A DNA stretch of 64,000 bases, taken from assembly GCA_032988165.1 (NCBI GenBank), contig JANTQF010000045.1:62001-126000 (forward strand). The letters run 5' to 3'. Numbering within the stretch: position 1 is the stretch's first letter; every line of letters starts with the position of its first letter. The position numbers and the translations under genes were made by a program. The notes under the pieces were generated by a model that saw only the letters and a program-made list of their open reading frames with translations, was not told where the DNA came from and ran no database searches. The DNA comes from Emmonsiellopsis sp. PD_33. Lineage: Eukaryota; Ascomycota; Eurotiomycetes; Onygenales; Ajellomycetaceae. Positions 11,402 to 23,700 of the stretch are shown here, one piece after another.

Positions 11402-14400
11402 TCAAATCCCCCCTTCACTACTTGACTCCCCATGACTCTCCCCTTCACCCTCACCATCTTCAACAGATCCCTCATCCCCCTCCACCTTTTCCCCACCCAT
11501 CCGCTCCAACAAAATCTCCTGCCACTTATTCCCCCCAGTCTCCAATACAGATTTCGGAACAAGCTTCCCGGAAAACCACCTCTCTCTACGCACACTCGCC
11601 TTACTACCCCCCTCCAGCGCCGCCCGACTTGCCCTCGTCGTCCTCATCCTCTTGGCGCCATTGGAAGCTATCCCCTGCGCATCCAGCCCACTAAGCGTGA
11701 GCCGGTGATGTTCTAGGCGGAGATCAGAGGAGACGATGGCGCGGACGTAAGGTGCTATGTCCTCTGTTATGGGGGCGATGCCGTTGTCGAAAGATATGGA
11801 TTGGCGACCCGTTGAGGGGGCGAAGGGGTCTGGATTTTGGGTTAGAGGGGAGAGGGTGGAGTGGAGAGCTGAGTGGGTTATGGTGGCAGGTGCTCGGGGA
11901 ATGAAGCGGGAGAGCGTTTGATTGATGATGGTGGCTTCGTCGTCGGTGGGGGACAGGCCGTTGTGCAGTGTGCTATCCAGTAGGACGGTTATGGAGGCTC
12001 CGATTTTTGTTGAGAGGCAGGCGTAGTCGGTTTGGAGGTCTGTTTGGAGGAACTGGTGTCCTTCGGTATATGTCGATCGCTGTTTGCTAGTTATTTCTGG
12101 TAGGGAGGAATCGAGGAGATCCTGCAAAAGTCAGACTTGCCATTTTAGGGGTGGACGTTGGATTCTTACCTGTGTAAACTCGTAGGGGGAGCCCTGGCTG
12201 ATGATATCTAGGCTGCTTCTCATATCAGCTGCTCGACTTGCATCATTCAACGCTTCCCGGTGATCCAGTCTTTCATTGACTGTCAGTGATGCTCCCCCAA
12301 ACATTTCCGATTCCTGCCAATCCATCAGGCCAATGCCCCACTGGTCTAAACAGTCGAGCATGAGCTGAGTCTTCCTTTCATAGGGGAGGTTTTCATCCAG
12401 AGCCAGATCCTGACTGAGCCAACCCATACCTTGAACATATGTGCCGGAGCTGATGACTTTGGGAACGCTAGCTGTCTCTCCAAATTTACCAGGTAAAAAC
12501 GGTCGTTTAACCAGCCAGTCAAGACCAGCCTTTTTACTCCCAACCGCCATTTGGCACCAGAAGTCTAACTGCATGATAGTTGCACGAAGATCTTGACGCA
12601 TGATACTGTATAATTCGGAGATTCTGTTTCGATCCACGATGTGGCCCTCCTTCGCAGCCAGGAGGAAGAGGTAGTCGGCAGCGAGGTCACATGGAGGGGG
12701 ACGAAAACGCAAAATTGCATGAAGATTCAAGCCTTCAAGCGGAACAAGGCTTTCGTCATTGCACGTCAGAATAATCGGTCTCTTGGATTGGCTGATGAGG
12801 GCAATGACTCCGCTCCAAAATTGTTTGTCCTCATCGAATAGAACATCAACCTCTTCGAGGAGGATAAGGGACTGTTTCTGACTAGCCTTGGGCTTCGATG
12901 ACAATTCGCTATCACCCGAGGCTGGCGTCACAACCGGATTCGGGCTTTGTTTCTTTTTTGTCCCGGGATTTTGCTTGAAAAAACTTTTCATGGAGCTCTG
13001 CTTCCCTGTATCGTTGTCTGGGGTCGAAAACATCGACTTCAGTGAAGAAGCCGTTGAATTTTCATCAACCTGTCCTAGAAGGTGAACAATATGGTTTTGG
13101 GTCATATCACCAACACGTTCGATCACATCCCTTGCGCTTCTACGACTGCCGGGGTTTATTTCAAAGATTTCAAACCCGAGCTCCTTGGCCACAGCATGGA
13201 CAGCAGCGGTTTTACCACATCCTGAAGGCCCGCTAATAAGAATCGAATTCGCTACCGGGCGTTTATCCGATGTTGATTTTCTGTCCGCTGTTGCGTCATC
13301 TGATCGAATAACTGTTCTTTTACTAGGGATCGTGACACCTCCAGCAAGTTCATCCTCGTCGTCAGCCAGGGGGAGCTCGTCCATCGTGAGTTCATCGTCG
13401 TCACTTGAAACTATAAACTGATCCAGGTCTTTCGGTCTTTTTCGTCTTTTCTTCCGCTTTGTCGTACTTTCCATGTTTTGTTGCTTCGATTTTTGCCCGT
13501 CCCTATTGGGACCTCCAGTGTCCACGGTCGAAACTTCAAGGTTTTGTAGCCATCTTTTCAATACCAACGCCTCGGTACCCAGTTGGAGAACACAATCTGC
13601 CCCGTTTGGAGTATACTTGACTGTCCAGGGGGTGTCGTCATATTCGCCACGGTCAAAAGCGGTCGTAGATGATCGTATGGAAGATAGGAGTTGCGCCACA
13701 GCCGGATGTGATGTAAACGGCATCGACGTTCGCTGGCGAGAAGCTTCTTCGCCGGCAGCTCTCCGAGAACCACTTGATAAACCTAGTCCATTCATAACCA
13801 TGCCCATAACGCTATCACCGCTACATACAGTCTTCTTAGGGTGCCTTAGTGTCTTCTTTTGTCTTTCTGATTTGGTATGGCTGTGGAATATGTGGGATTG
13901 AATCGAAAGAACGCTTTCAGATTGAGGAACAGAAGGCACTGAACCCTTTGCTTTCTTCTCTTCAAAATTCATAAATGAACAACTATTGTCGTGATCAGAA
14001 GTAAATCCACGCACATGGACAGCTTCTTGTGGTGGCCAAATAGGCTCAATAGGGTCAGGAGACTTTGGATGAAGCGGTCGGCGTACAGTTGGTGTCCTCG
14101 GCCGATCTGAAGGGATTGGGTTGGGACGGGAGCTTGGCCCAAAAAACTGATTGGATACGCCGGATGGCTCCTTACTGGCATTGGCCGTATGGCCTATAGA
14201 CGCGTCCTCGACCTGTTCATTTCTCTGGTCCGTTTTCTGTCCGGCCTTCCCCAGGAAAAATGGATGGGTAGGCTTAGTTGAAGCTAGAGGCGGAGGTGGA
14301 GGTGGAGGTGTAGCCAAAGGTATGGTTTCCTTGGCTAGTGAGTGTCTATTCTGGCCAGCGATTATCTCGTTTATCAATTTTCCTAGGGAGCAACGGGAGT

Positions 14401-15244
14401 CATCATCGACGCCATATTTCAAAACCACCAAGGCAGAGCTCTTCCGACTCCGTTTGTTGCGCGTTGATTTTCTTCTGGTTGCAGTTTTTTGGGCGTTAAA
14501 AGGCTCATCCTTGGATCTTATGGGAGAGCTCAGTAGTTTGCCATTAGGATTTAGTCGTAGCGTCCTTGCCTTAGACTCATTTGGTTCTGTTGTTCCCTGC
14601 GGTTTCGTCTCATGTTGAGACGGCTTCAGCAGGGGTGGGATTGGCTTTTGGCATACCGGAATGGCATTCAACTCGTGAATGCCGGTGTCCCCGACTGTTT
14701 CGAGATCTTGCTCAGGGGTATTAGCTCGGCTGTCAGCGGCAGTTTCGAGCTGCTCAGCCAATGAAGGGTCGGTATAGGCCTTCACAAAATGCCGCCGCAA
14801 AGGGCCTTCTTTGTCCGGTCTGGCGGGTTCTGGAGTGGTTGTTTTCCGACGCTTTCTCCGACTATCATTGGCGTCCTCGTCATTCGGGATAGGATCGCTG
14901 TCGGTAAAGGTGGAGGGACTTTGGAGCTGGGATATGCGATCCCTTTTCTCCCTACCAGCGGAAATATCGGGTACTTCTCGATGTGTACTTTCGGAACCAG
15001 ACGCAACGGCCCCTGATGTACCTCCGACTTCACATTTAGATCCCGATTGGTCTGATGATGCTTCGGATTGTATGGGCTGGGTTTCCGACGAGGGGATCTC
15101 GGGATTTGTCGGGCCTTCACAATGTTAGTTTGGCTAGATACATTGTCTTCAATAAGGAATAAAGTACAAACCTTTCCCAAAGAATGGGTGCAGAGTCCGC
15201 TGACCAGGCCGCCCCATGGCCCTTTCAAGAACAACACCCGCCAT
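11402..15244 (-). CDS. elg1: Elg1/ATAD5-type PCNA-unloading RFC-like AAA+ ATPase
   Basis: Three exons: 15244-15172, 15114-12170 and 12121-11402, coding for 1,245 residues. Introns are 57 bp (15115-15171, GTTTGT...ACTAAC...GAAG) and 48 bp (12122-12169, GTAAGA...GCAG). The 73-bp first exon spells MAGVVLERAMGRPGQRTLHPFFGK, in which QRTLHPFF matches the PCNA-interacting PIP box Qxx(I/L/M)xx(F/Y)(F/Y). Residues about 25-600 are disordered and basic, with RKRRK clusters. The AAA+ module has Walker A GPSGCGKT at 653-660, a Walker B variant LLEEVD at about 776-781 and sensor 1 LTCND near 805. The C-terminal RFC-collar region ends with a basic patch (RTTRASRAALEGG, RRERWFSGKLVPKSVLETGG) and an acidic tail. 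Elg1 with Rfc2-5 unloads SUMO- and non-SUMO-PCNA after replication, protecting telomere length and genome stability. It is divergent from the utp8-like gene. Confidence 0.93.
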
Positions 15245-15611
15245 TCATTGGGACATGGTATGGGTGGTAGCTAGAAAATAAGGAATAGAAGTCTATAAAT
15301 CTGAAATCGTATAAAACATATTCCGGAAATATGCCAAAAACCACACTGGACGGGCGGTATCGGGAGAAATGGCGTCGTCGACGTTGAAGCATCAAGCTGA
15401 GATATTTCGCCGTCGCGGTTATCCATCGCGTCCAAAATACGCGTCGGCCAATGACGTCCCCAATCCGGCTAGTGGCTTGGCGTGGCGGAGAAACGTTGTG
15501 CCGGTGAGCCTCCAAACTCTAAAAAAAGTTTCGATCTTTTTGATAGACAGCGACCTGTTTTCTCCCCAGCCAACCTCTTACCCCTCAGTCGCACGGCAAT
15601 AATTCCTCACA
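15245..15611. promoter_or_regulatory. Bidirectional promoter, elg1 / utp8-like
   Basis: Only 367 bp separate the two start codons, so both genes must share this regulatory region. I saw no recognised operator. Pairing a DNA-replication gene with a ribosome-biogenesis gene could allow growth-linked co-expression; this is inference. Confidence 0.6.
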
Positions 15612-18539
15612 ATGGAGCTGCAGGCGCCATCAGTACTGGCCCAGCTGCCCCGCCCATTGGGCGCTTCTGCCGGCAAATGCCAGCTCGGCGAGGTTTATGG
15701 GGTGGAGGGTTCAAAGAAGCGAAAGAGATATGAGGTTGCGGCTGCTATTGACGGCGAGAGCGTGAATATCTACAGTGTAAGGACCTTGTTTTCCCTTGAA
15801 TTTTCGTGGATATTAACAGTTCTACAGATTCAATTCCCGAAATTGGTCACTTCCTATGCGATCCCCCCACAGTCTTCATTTTCTTGCCCGCCTTGTTCCG
15901 TGCGCCAAAAGTCGAGTCGCAAAACTGCGCTTGCCAGGAGACAGACCTATTGCGCCATTGAAAAGCCAGAGAAGGAAATAAAATGCTTCCTGGATGAGTC
16001 TGGTACCAATAGCCAGGCCGCCCTTAATATTTCAAACGCTTCATTCAAACTTGCCGACTCAGACAGTCCGGTCGTTTACCTTGGTGTTATCCCCGCGAAT
16101 TCCGCAACCGGAGAACAGGAGGATCCATTTGATGTGCTTGTGGTTCATAAAGATGGACGAATTCGTCGGTTGTCTCCGGATTTAAAGTCTCAAAAGTGGA
16201 ATACTCAAGCCAATATCGAAATCGATGCTTCCGCTAAACACGAGATCCAGGCGAGCTTTGTTGTAGGGTTTGAGGACGCTCGCAAATCGCTATTTCGGAA
16301 ACGACAAGATATTATTGCGACGGTCTTGGGAGATGAGCTTGGAGCAGATTCCTCTGCGCCCTCTATCCTGGTGCTCGTTTCTCGACCAAGTCAGGCAGGA
16401 ACCGTGGTTCCTGGCGATATTAAGGTCAACATATTCTCGTTGCCCACGCGAGCCTCAGCAGATGATATCGCCATGGGCCAAGGCAAAAAATTAAGACATT
16501 TAATGACAGTCAGTCTACCCGGTCTAGAAGGACAAAACAAACCACTTCCAGCGGAAACCATACAATGGAACTTCCATCCCACATCCAGTGGACTGTCATT
16601 ATCATTCGAGGCTGGGTTCATCCACTACGACATCTCGCAGTACTCGCCGGAAATATCCTCTCATATGATCCTTGCCAACGAAAGGTTCTCATCTCTCATG
16701 CGGATTTCTCCGCTGTCTGTTATTGGTGTTGGCAAATCTTCCATCGCAGTCTACAACACCCGATATCAATCCGTCCAAGCAGATCTTGCCGTGTCGGATG
16801 TTCCTGTCGTAGGCGCCACCAAATCCGATGCTGATAATCAGCCAATTACGTTCGTTTCTTATTTTTCGAAATTGGGAATCGCAATTGCTACTCGTGGTAC
16901 AACACTCCTTGGTTTTGACCTTGCCGCATCCCACGATCGTCATGATACTGCTTCTAAACGTTCCAGGGATGGCCTTCTAATCAACGCAATTGGGAAGGGG
17001 ATCCCATCCGTCGAAAACTCGGGGCATACCACCATAGGCCAACGTGATGTGGCTGCTATGCGCCCAGTAGGTCTTTCTGTGGCTGCGGAGGCTGAGCAAT
17101 GGGCCAAGCTAAAGCTGGAGCTGGATGCCCTAGTCACCGCCAATGATCATACCAAGTTTGACGATCTCGTGAGATCCGAGTTTAACAAATCATCCCGGGA
17201 GGAAGACTCCAAGATCAAGGGATTACCGTCGTCTAAGGAGTTTGTCGACCCAGAAAAGATCTCTTATCTCCTTTCCAAGATATTTTCCTTGGAGACCAGC
17301 CAAACTGATCCGAAAGCTCCAAAACTGGTTATATCTTTCATGCCAAAATCGACCTTCCAATGGCTGATCAACTCCCGTCATCTCAGCTTAAATAACATTC
17401 AAACTGCTCTCCGCCGCTCCATGCTTCCGCGGATCATGCCACCAATTCCTAGTGGCTCTTTAATACAGGCACTCGTGGGTTCTAGAGGCTCGGTCAAGGT
17501 TCTAACGCAAGTACTCCGAGGATCAGTAGACCTCGACCCTACCGAACTCACCCATGCGCTGAAAATCATCCTGGACATCGCCCGCTCCCACCCCGCCACA
17601 TCGGACGAAGACCTGCCAAAAGCAATCACCCAATCCTCCCACCCTACTAAAGACAGCGAGGTCGAAATGGCTCTCGAAACCCCTAGCAAACCCTCATCAG
17701 GCCGCTCCGACACCCACCTCACAGATGCCATCACCGCCCTAAACCTCGCTCTCAAAAATCTCCACACCCACCCCCTTCCCAAAGTCACCCAATCAATCCG
17801 CTCCGTCCTCTCCAACTCCCACACCTTATCAATCATCCACCACCTCCGCCACTCCCTCGCCACAGGCGGCTACACATCCCGCTTCCTAGAAGCGCCCGAA
17901 GCCCCACTGGCCAACAAAAAATTCCCAACCCTCAGCCTAGCCACAATGGTCGACCTTCTAACCGCCTGCATCGACGCCATCGGCCCCAGCGGCTGGATAT
18001 CCGCCGCCGCATTCGCCAACGCAGAAGACAGCGAGGCATGCCTGGTCGCAGACATGAAGTCCGAGATCTCCGCCGCCCTCGCGGGCATCGAGGAAGCTAC
18101 CTACCTCAAGGGCATCCTGCGCGAATTCATCCGGTATGCGGAAACCGCCACGGCTCCCACAGCCACCACTACAGCAGCCAACACAGACATGGTCACCTCA
18201 ACCTCAACCACCACCGCCCCAACCCCGCATGGCCACCGCCTCAAGCGCAGGGAGTACCAAAATGGCGCTGAGATCCTGATCTATGACGATGACGCCAACC
18301 ACACTGCCGAGGGCGGGCTACATAGCGATACGCAGATGCTGCCGCTCTCGCTGAAGCGGGTTGCAGCGAGCCAGGAAAGTGCGACGACGGCTATGGTTGG
18401 TGTGGAGGGGGGTGAGGAAGTTAGTGAGACCAAGGTGCGCAAGACGACGGGTGAGGTGCTGCAGAGGAGTAAGCGGGAGGTTGGGTATTTGAAGAGTAAA
18501 GGGGTTGGGAAGTATTCGTTTGAGAGGATTGTTATTTAG
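15612..18539 (+). CDS. utp8: Utp8-like nucleolar U3 snoRNP / small-subunit processome factor
   Basis: Two exons: 15612-15776 and 15828-18539, 958 residues. The 51-bp intron (GTAAGG...ATTAACAG...CTACAG) has a length divisible by three and no stop, so an uninterrupted frame of 975 codons also exists; splicing restores ...VNIYS-IQFPKLVTSYAIPP. The N-terminal half looks like a beta-propeller (VAAAIDGESVNIYS, PFDVLVVHKDGRIRRLSPDLK, SLSFEAGFIHYDIS, FVSYFSKLGIAIATRGTTLLGFDL). The C-terminal half is helical, with low-complexity Thr/Ala tracts near residues 835-870, and ends on a basic segment (KSKGVGKYSFERIVI). Utp8 belongs to the t-UTP/UtpA subcomplex needed for pre-18S rRNA transcription and processing and has a role in nuclear tRNA export in yeast. 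The assignment rests on N-terminal layout and strand pattern; a related UtpA subunit is the alternative. Confidence 0.75.
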   Translation: MELQAPSVLAQLPRPLGASAGKCQLGEVYGVEGSKKRKRYEVAAAIDGESVNIYSVRTLFSLEFSWILTVLQIQFPKLVTSYAIPPQSSFSCPPCSVRQKSSRKTALARRQTYCAIEKPEKEIKCFLDESGTNSQAALNISNASFKLADSDSPVVYLGVIPANSATGEQEDPFDVLVVHKDGRIRRLSPDLKSQKWNTQANIEIDASAKHEIQASFVVGFEDARKSLFRKRQDIIATVLGDELGADSSAPSILVLVSRPSQAGTVVPGDIKVNIFSLPTRASADDIAMGQGKKLRHLMTVSLPGLEGQNKPLPAETIQWNFHPTSSGLSLSFEAGFIHYDISQYSPEISSHMILANERFSSLMRISPLSVIGVGKSSIAVYNTRYQSVQADLAVSDVPVVGATKSDADNQPITFVSYFSKLGIAIATRGTTLLGFDLAASHDRHDTASKRSRDGLLINAIGKGIPSVENSGHTTIGQRDVAAMRPVGLSVAAEAEQWAKLKLELDALVTANDHTKFDDLVRSEFNKSSREEDSKIKGLPSSKEFVDPEKISYLLSKIFSLETSQTDPKAPKLVISFMPKSTFQWLINSRHLSLNNIQTALRRSMLPRIMPPIPSGSLIQALVGSRGSVKVLTQVLRGSVDLDPTELTHALKIILDIARSHPATSDEDLPKAITQSSHPTKDSEVEMALETPSKPSSGRSDTHLTDAITALNLALKNLHTHPLPKVTQSIRSVLSNSHTLSIIHHLRHSLATGGYTSRFLEAPEAPLANKKFPTLSLATMVDLLTACIDAIGPSGWISAAAFANAEDSEACLVADMKSEISAALAGIEEATYLKGILREFIRYAETATAPTATTTAANTDMVTSTSTTTAPTPHGHRLKRREYQNGAEILIYDDDANHTAEGGLHSDTQMLPLSLKRVAASQESATTAMVGVEGGEEVSETKVRKTTGEVLQRSKREVGYLKSKGVGKYSFERIVI

Positions 18540-20739
18540 GGGTATTATCGTGGGAGTAGATGTGATGTAAATGAGTGTGGTTTAGTTTGGTTTATCTTAG
18601 TTTGATTTATTCTTGTTGGATGGATGGATGGTATTATAGCAATATATTTTTATCTTAAGTTTTTTTGTTTCTGTGTGGGTGTATGTAGGTTTGATGGAGA
18701 TTCTCATGTTTGTTTCTTAAATCATTTACAGTTCAAGTTGATAATACAAACTGAGCAATTACTATCACCATCACCACTATCCACATGAAAGAAAACAGAA
18801 TGTCTAACCCGGCCAAGTAAATATAAATCCCATAAAAGCAAGGTGAATAAAAACATTCTAAAGGATAACTAACTAAATAGACAATCCACAAATTAGAAGC
18901 AATCTATCTACCTTATTTATATTTAAAAATACCAACCAGTATAGAATTTATTTACCTAGGTACTCTTTAGTATCTCGGAGATAAGAAAAGAAAAAACTAA
19001 CAGTAAAACATCATAGAGAGGTAATGCATAGCATCTCTCAGTAGGTATGTTAGTAGGTATGAGTTGCAGGCAAGTATAATTAACCCATATATAGAAAAAA
19101 AACATACGCACAAATAAAGGGGTAAATAAAAGCAATAAAGAGATCATTTTGATCATTTACACCCCTTTTTATAACTATCCTGCCCCTATTTTCCTTCATT
19201 CAAAAGTGAACCAATACCATCCATTGTTATGGGGGAGTGGTAGGGATAGTATAAACAGCAGGTTAGGGGGAGGGGGGGGGGTTAAAACGCTCAACAACCT
19301 AAGCCTACAGAACAGAAATTAGAGTTAAAAAATCTTGGATGTGCCAGGAAGATCTGAACAGGTTAATGTAATAAATGACGTTGGTGGTGATGAGTAAATT
19401 AATCCAGAGAATAATAGGATGAATGGATGGATTAGGTCAGACTCGATTTAGCTTGACCGACAAATGCAGAAGAGAATGAAGAACATTGCTAAACATAAGC
19501 AGAGGAATTGAAAGAATGATTGATTCTGGGAGGAGAAAAGAGGGGAATGGTGTGGTTAATCTTGTTGCAGTTGCATTTATAAAAGGGAGGGAGTCACCCA
19601 AGAGAAGAAGCTTATATTGACAATATCAAAGTAAACCAGGGGTGTTTGTTTTTAAGAACCTAGACAAGAACAATAAAAGGGGGAGGAAAGGAAGAAATCA
19701 CACGTACACACGCACATGAGTGAGTATAAGATGAAAGGAAAGGAAGGTATCACAAACTCCTTACAAGAAACTCGTAATCTCGTCTCATGAAAGTGACAGA
19801 AAGAAAAAGGCCTAGCTAGCTCGGGTCTCCTAGTAAATAAGGGAACAAAGATCCCATGCAGTGGGAATATCAGTGTACTTGAAATCATGACAGCCGTAGG
19901 GAGGGAGTGGAATCATGGGATGAGAACGGGGGACAGTGAAATCAAAGGAATAAGAACTAATCAATGCTTGACAGGGGCAGATGAGAAAATATCAGCATAG
20001 AGTTTGTATAATAGCATCAGCTAGGGTATTAGTAACATAACGATGAGACAGTTAGAGAGAGAAAGAGAGAAGGTACCCAGCACAACTATGCAATCTCCAA
20101 ATAATCAACGCAAAAAGAGAAATAAATAGCAAGATACGGACTCAAATAGATCGCCTTTATAAAAAAATATACCCCCGATCCGATATTCCGTATATGCATG
20201 CCATTCATTGGTGACTGATTTTTAACTTGAACCCTTCATTGCCCGATTTGGATTTTCCATATGTAAATTCCTGTTTCCCTTTTTTTCCGCCTCCCATAAA
20301 AAGGTCCAGCCTTGTCCTTGGTTGTGTTTGTTTTGTATTCCCAGCCAGCACCTAAATATGTTTGAAGACTGAACCCTAACATGATAACATTAAAATATCT
20401 TCGTGATCATTATCGGCAAAGCGGGGGGCAGAAGGAAGGATGTCTAGACCGGACGTAGTATGTCGTTGAAAATAGAATCTCTCAAAAAAGTCGAAGTGGG
20501 AAGAGTTCATGAGTTATCGGGTACGAAGAGCACCTGGTATAGAGAGGATTCCATTCCTAGGGGGAAATATTAGGCTCGAGGGTGTAATTTCACGCATTGT
20601 TATGCCGGAAATAAAACCTCTAAGCCTAGAGGATTGGATCCCGTAAGTGGTAGGTATATCCCTTCGGACGGGTTTTGGACACGCAGTTAGTAACGATGAT
20701 CAACAAGCGAACCCTAGGTCAACCTTGGTCTGCGCCTAG
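18540..20739. other. Tail-to-tail intergenic region
   Basis: A 2.2-kb region lies between two convergent stops. It is AT-rich with long A and T runs, short simple repeats (GGATGGATGGATGG near 18620) and a G-run near 19267-19280. No coding region was found. It should hold long 3' UTRs of the utp8-like gene and of the C2H2 regulator. Confidence 0.6.
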
Positions 20740-23700
20740 TTATCCAGCGATTACTGAATTTCGGGCCCTGTCTCTCATTCGGACCCCTTGGGCTTCGAGC
20801 GAACGAGCCATCAATTTTGTAACTATCAAGGATGTCAGTTGAATTCTTCTATGGATTCAAGTATGGGTTGGGAAAGAATCTTCTTACCTGGCCAAACAGC
20901 TGCTCTATCAAGAAGATAGGCCGTCGAGTACAAAATCTTGGTTCCAAAACCGCCCTCGACCAAACTGGGTAGGCAATTCCACGGCTCATTCTGGCTTGCG
21001 CTTGGATGAGGAGGCAGCTCCTTCATTTTCATTTCAACGCTGTTGAGTATTTCCTGAATTTTCTGGATCAACTTGTAATCCTCGTCTTCCAAAAGCATTA
21101 TGCCCGGAACTTGGGTCAAATCCATCACATCTTGTCCCAAAATTCCAAGATATGGGCCAATTCTCTCCTGGATTGTCGTGATCCATTCAGCCAATACTTG
21201 AGCGCAATCAAAAGCACACATTGCGCTCTGTATTGGAAGCTCCCTGGAAGTGAACTCGGCATAGGTATTACCCAACTTGTCTGACATCGACATCGAATCT
21301 GCTGCGTAGAAGGCTGCCTTTCGAAGATGGCGTTCTCGTCTGGTTGCTGCAATCTGCCGTTGCGAAACACCAAGCGAGTTATTCTGTATATTGTTTTCTT
21401 GGTTGGGGCCACCGGTTAGATTAAGATCTGCCACCCCATAATCTGCCATGGAAGCGCGGCGGCTAGAAGGTTGATTTCCACCCTCGAGTTGATCTGGCGA
21501 GGAATAATCAGCTCCAGGGTCATCTGCGTGTTGAATGATCTCCGAGCCCCTTGCGAGTTCTTCAGCCATGCCATTCCAATCTCTTTGCCAGAAGGCTTCT
21601 TTGGATCTACCCAGATTAACGAACAGCCTCACATAGGCAAGGTCCAACAGGGGGATGCTATCAGCTGATAAAGGTCCTAGGCCATAGGGATTGGGCCGTT
21701 CTAGGCTATGTCTTGGGTTGGTACTCCATGCAGCTTGCCAAGCCCTAAGAGCTGGTTCGATGTGTGCATGCATGGCCTCCGTTTCTTGGGTCGTCCATGG
21801 GCGGCCCATGTGGCGTTGCCGGGTTTCCCAGATGTAATTGTGCAAGGCATGGATCAACACTAGACAGCCGAATGTACTCGGTTTCAAATCGCTCGGAGAA
21901 AGATCCTCGCCAGGGACGCCAGATGGAAAATGCGACTGCGGGGGAGAGCCGGATGGCCGTCGGCTAGCGGTAAGAAGTGTAGTTAAGGCTACGGAAAACG
22001 GGATCCCTTTCTGTTCGGCCGCCCCAGATCCTCCCAGTGCAGCCCAAGCTTGAGCGGACTCCGCCGCCCATAGCTGTTCATCGCAAGGTAAATCTAGTCG
22101 AATCTCTGAATTCATAAGTGCGGGCGCGTGGTTATATGCGGAAACCAATAGGCTGGCTACGGTAAAAATGGCAAAAAGTGTCCGTTTTCGTTCCTCCACT
22201 ATCTTCCACTTCAGCCACTCTTTGTGGGCCTGCCACATTCCTGAATTCGGTCCATTCATCTGCATTTCATCTTCTGCTTGTGTGTAGCCAAGTTGATCTG
22301 GGGGGAGGTTTTCTGCTGGCAGACAGCGGACCAACTCTGCTGCCCGGGCTAAACTGACTAGCGCAGCACAATGGGTGCTTGCAATGTCCGCAGCCGTCTT
22401 GTCACCACTGTTGTGTCCGTATATAACATTTAAGAGCATGGCTTGAACCAGCCATAGCGGAGTGTTGTGAACAGAATTATCGCGGGGAGGATTTGCTCGG
22501 TTGAGTGCTGCTGACATGTCCGCTTTTCGTCGCTCTTCGAGATACACTTGGATCATCTTCTTTCCGGATTCAAAGAGTTCTTTGGATGTTGCAGCCTCAA
22601 ATTCGTAAAGGGCGCCGACGGCTGCCATGGACAAAATTAAGCAGCCACCACCGCCAGCGATACCCGTGGACCCTAGGTTTGTATGCCCATTTGGATTTTT
22701 TAAGCTGCCAGAGTACTCAGGAGCTTCAAAATCTAGCGTGGTTATGTGAAGAAATGGCATGTGTGGTTGGAAATGCTTGATGTATGATGCGATGTAGCGT
22801 TGGAGGTCGATAGTGCTGGGCAAAGTGTACGAGTTGCTGGTAAATGAATGATGACGGGGAATAGCACCACCTCCAGGCAACGATAAGTTGCCGGATGATT
22901 GAGAAAATCGACGATTGGTGAATCCAGAGGGCTGGAGGCTGGCCAAGAGAGCTTGACGAGTAGTATCAGTAATTGAATCAGCGGATGCGGATGTTGGTTG
23001 TGGCACGTTTGGGATATAGTTGTTATGCCTGACGGTATTTGGATCCCCCCCTATTTCTCCGTTAGTGACCATTGGAGGATGGAACATATTGTTTGGAACT
23101 CCAGACAAGCCTGACTGATCCATCGAAGGCATGGGCGGCGCCGTTGAAAATGCTTGGTCCGAAAATTGATTTTGGGTAAGCAATGATTTCGGAGATACCG
23201 TTTCGGGCTGGATGTCGGAAAATGGAGAGGAGAAATCCATATTAAATTGGTTATGGGGGGCATGAGTTTGGACAAGCAATGGGTTGGACCACGGTCCCGA
23301 AGAGCTCGTCATCATGTGGTTCGACCCGTCCAGCATAACCTCACTGATCCCGCTTTGGCTTCCGGTACTCATCGCTGAGGGCGAGGAACCGTCTATCGCA
23401 GATTCATTCGTATTGGCAAATGTCATGGTACTATTGAAACCAGGCAACCATTCAAGGGCTTGCTCATCATCAAGCAAGCTCTGAGACCCTCCGATGCCAG
23501 GAAATGAAGGATGAAAAGGGGACGTTGGAGTGTCAACAGCAAATGGATGAGGCGAGCCCGCAAAATGCAGCTGGGCAGGGTTAATAGTATTGTTTCCCTG
23601 GCTTAACATCGCATCACCAAAATGGGTTTCATTAAAGCTACCGAACACCGGGGCGGTCCGAAGCCCACTGTTTGGCTCCAATGAAATACCCGTATCGAGT

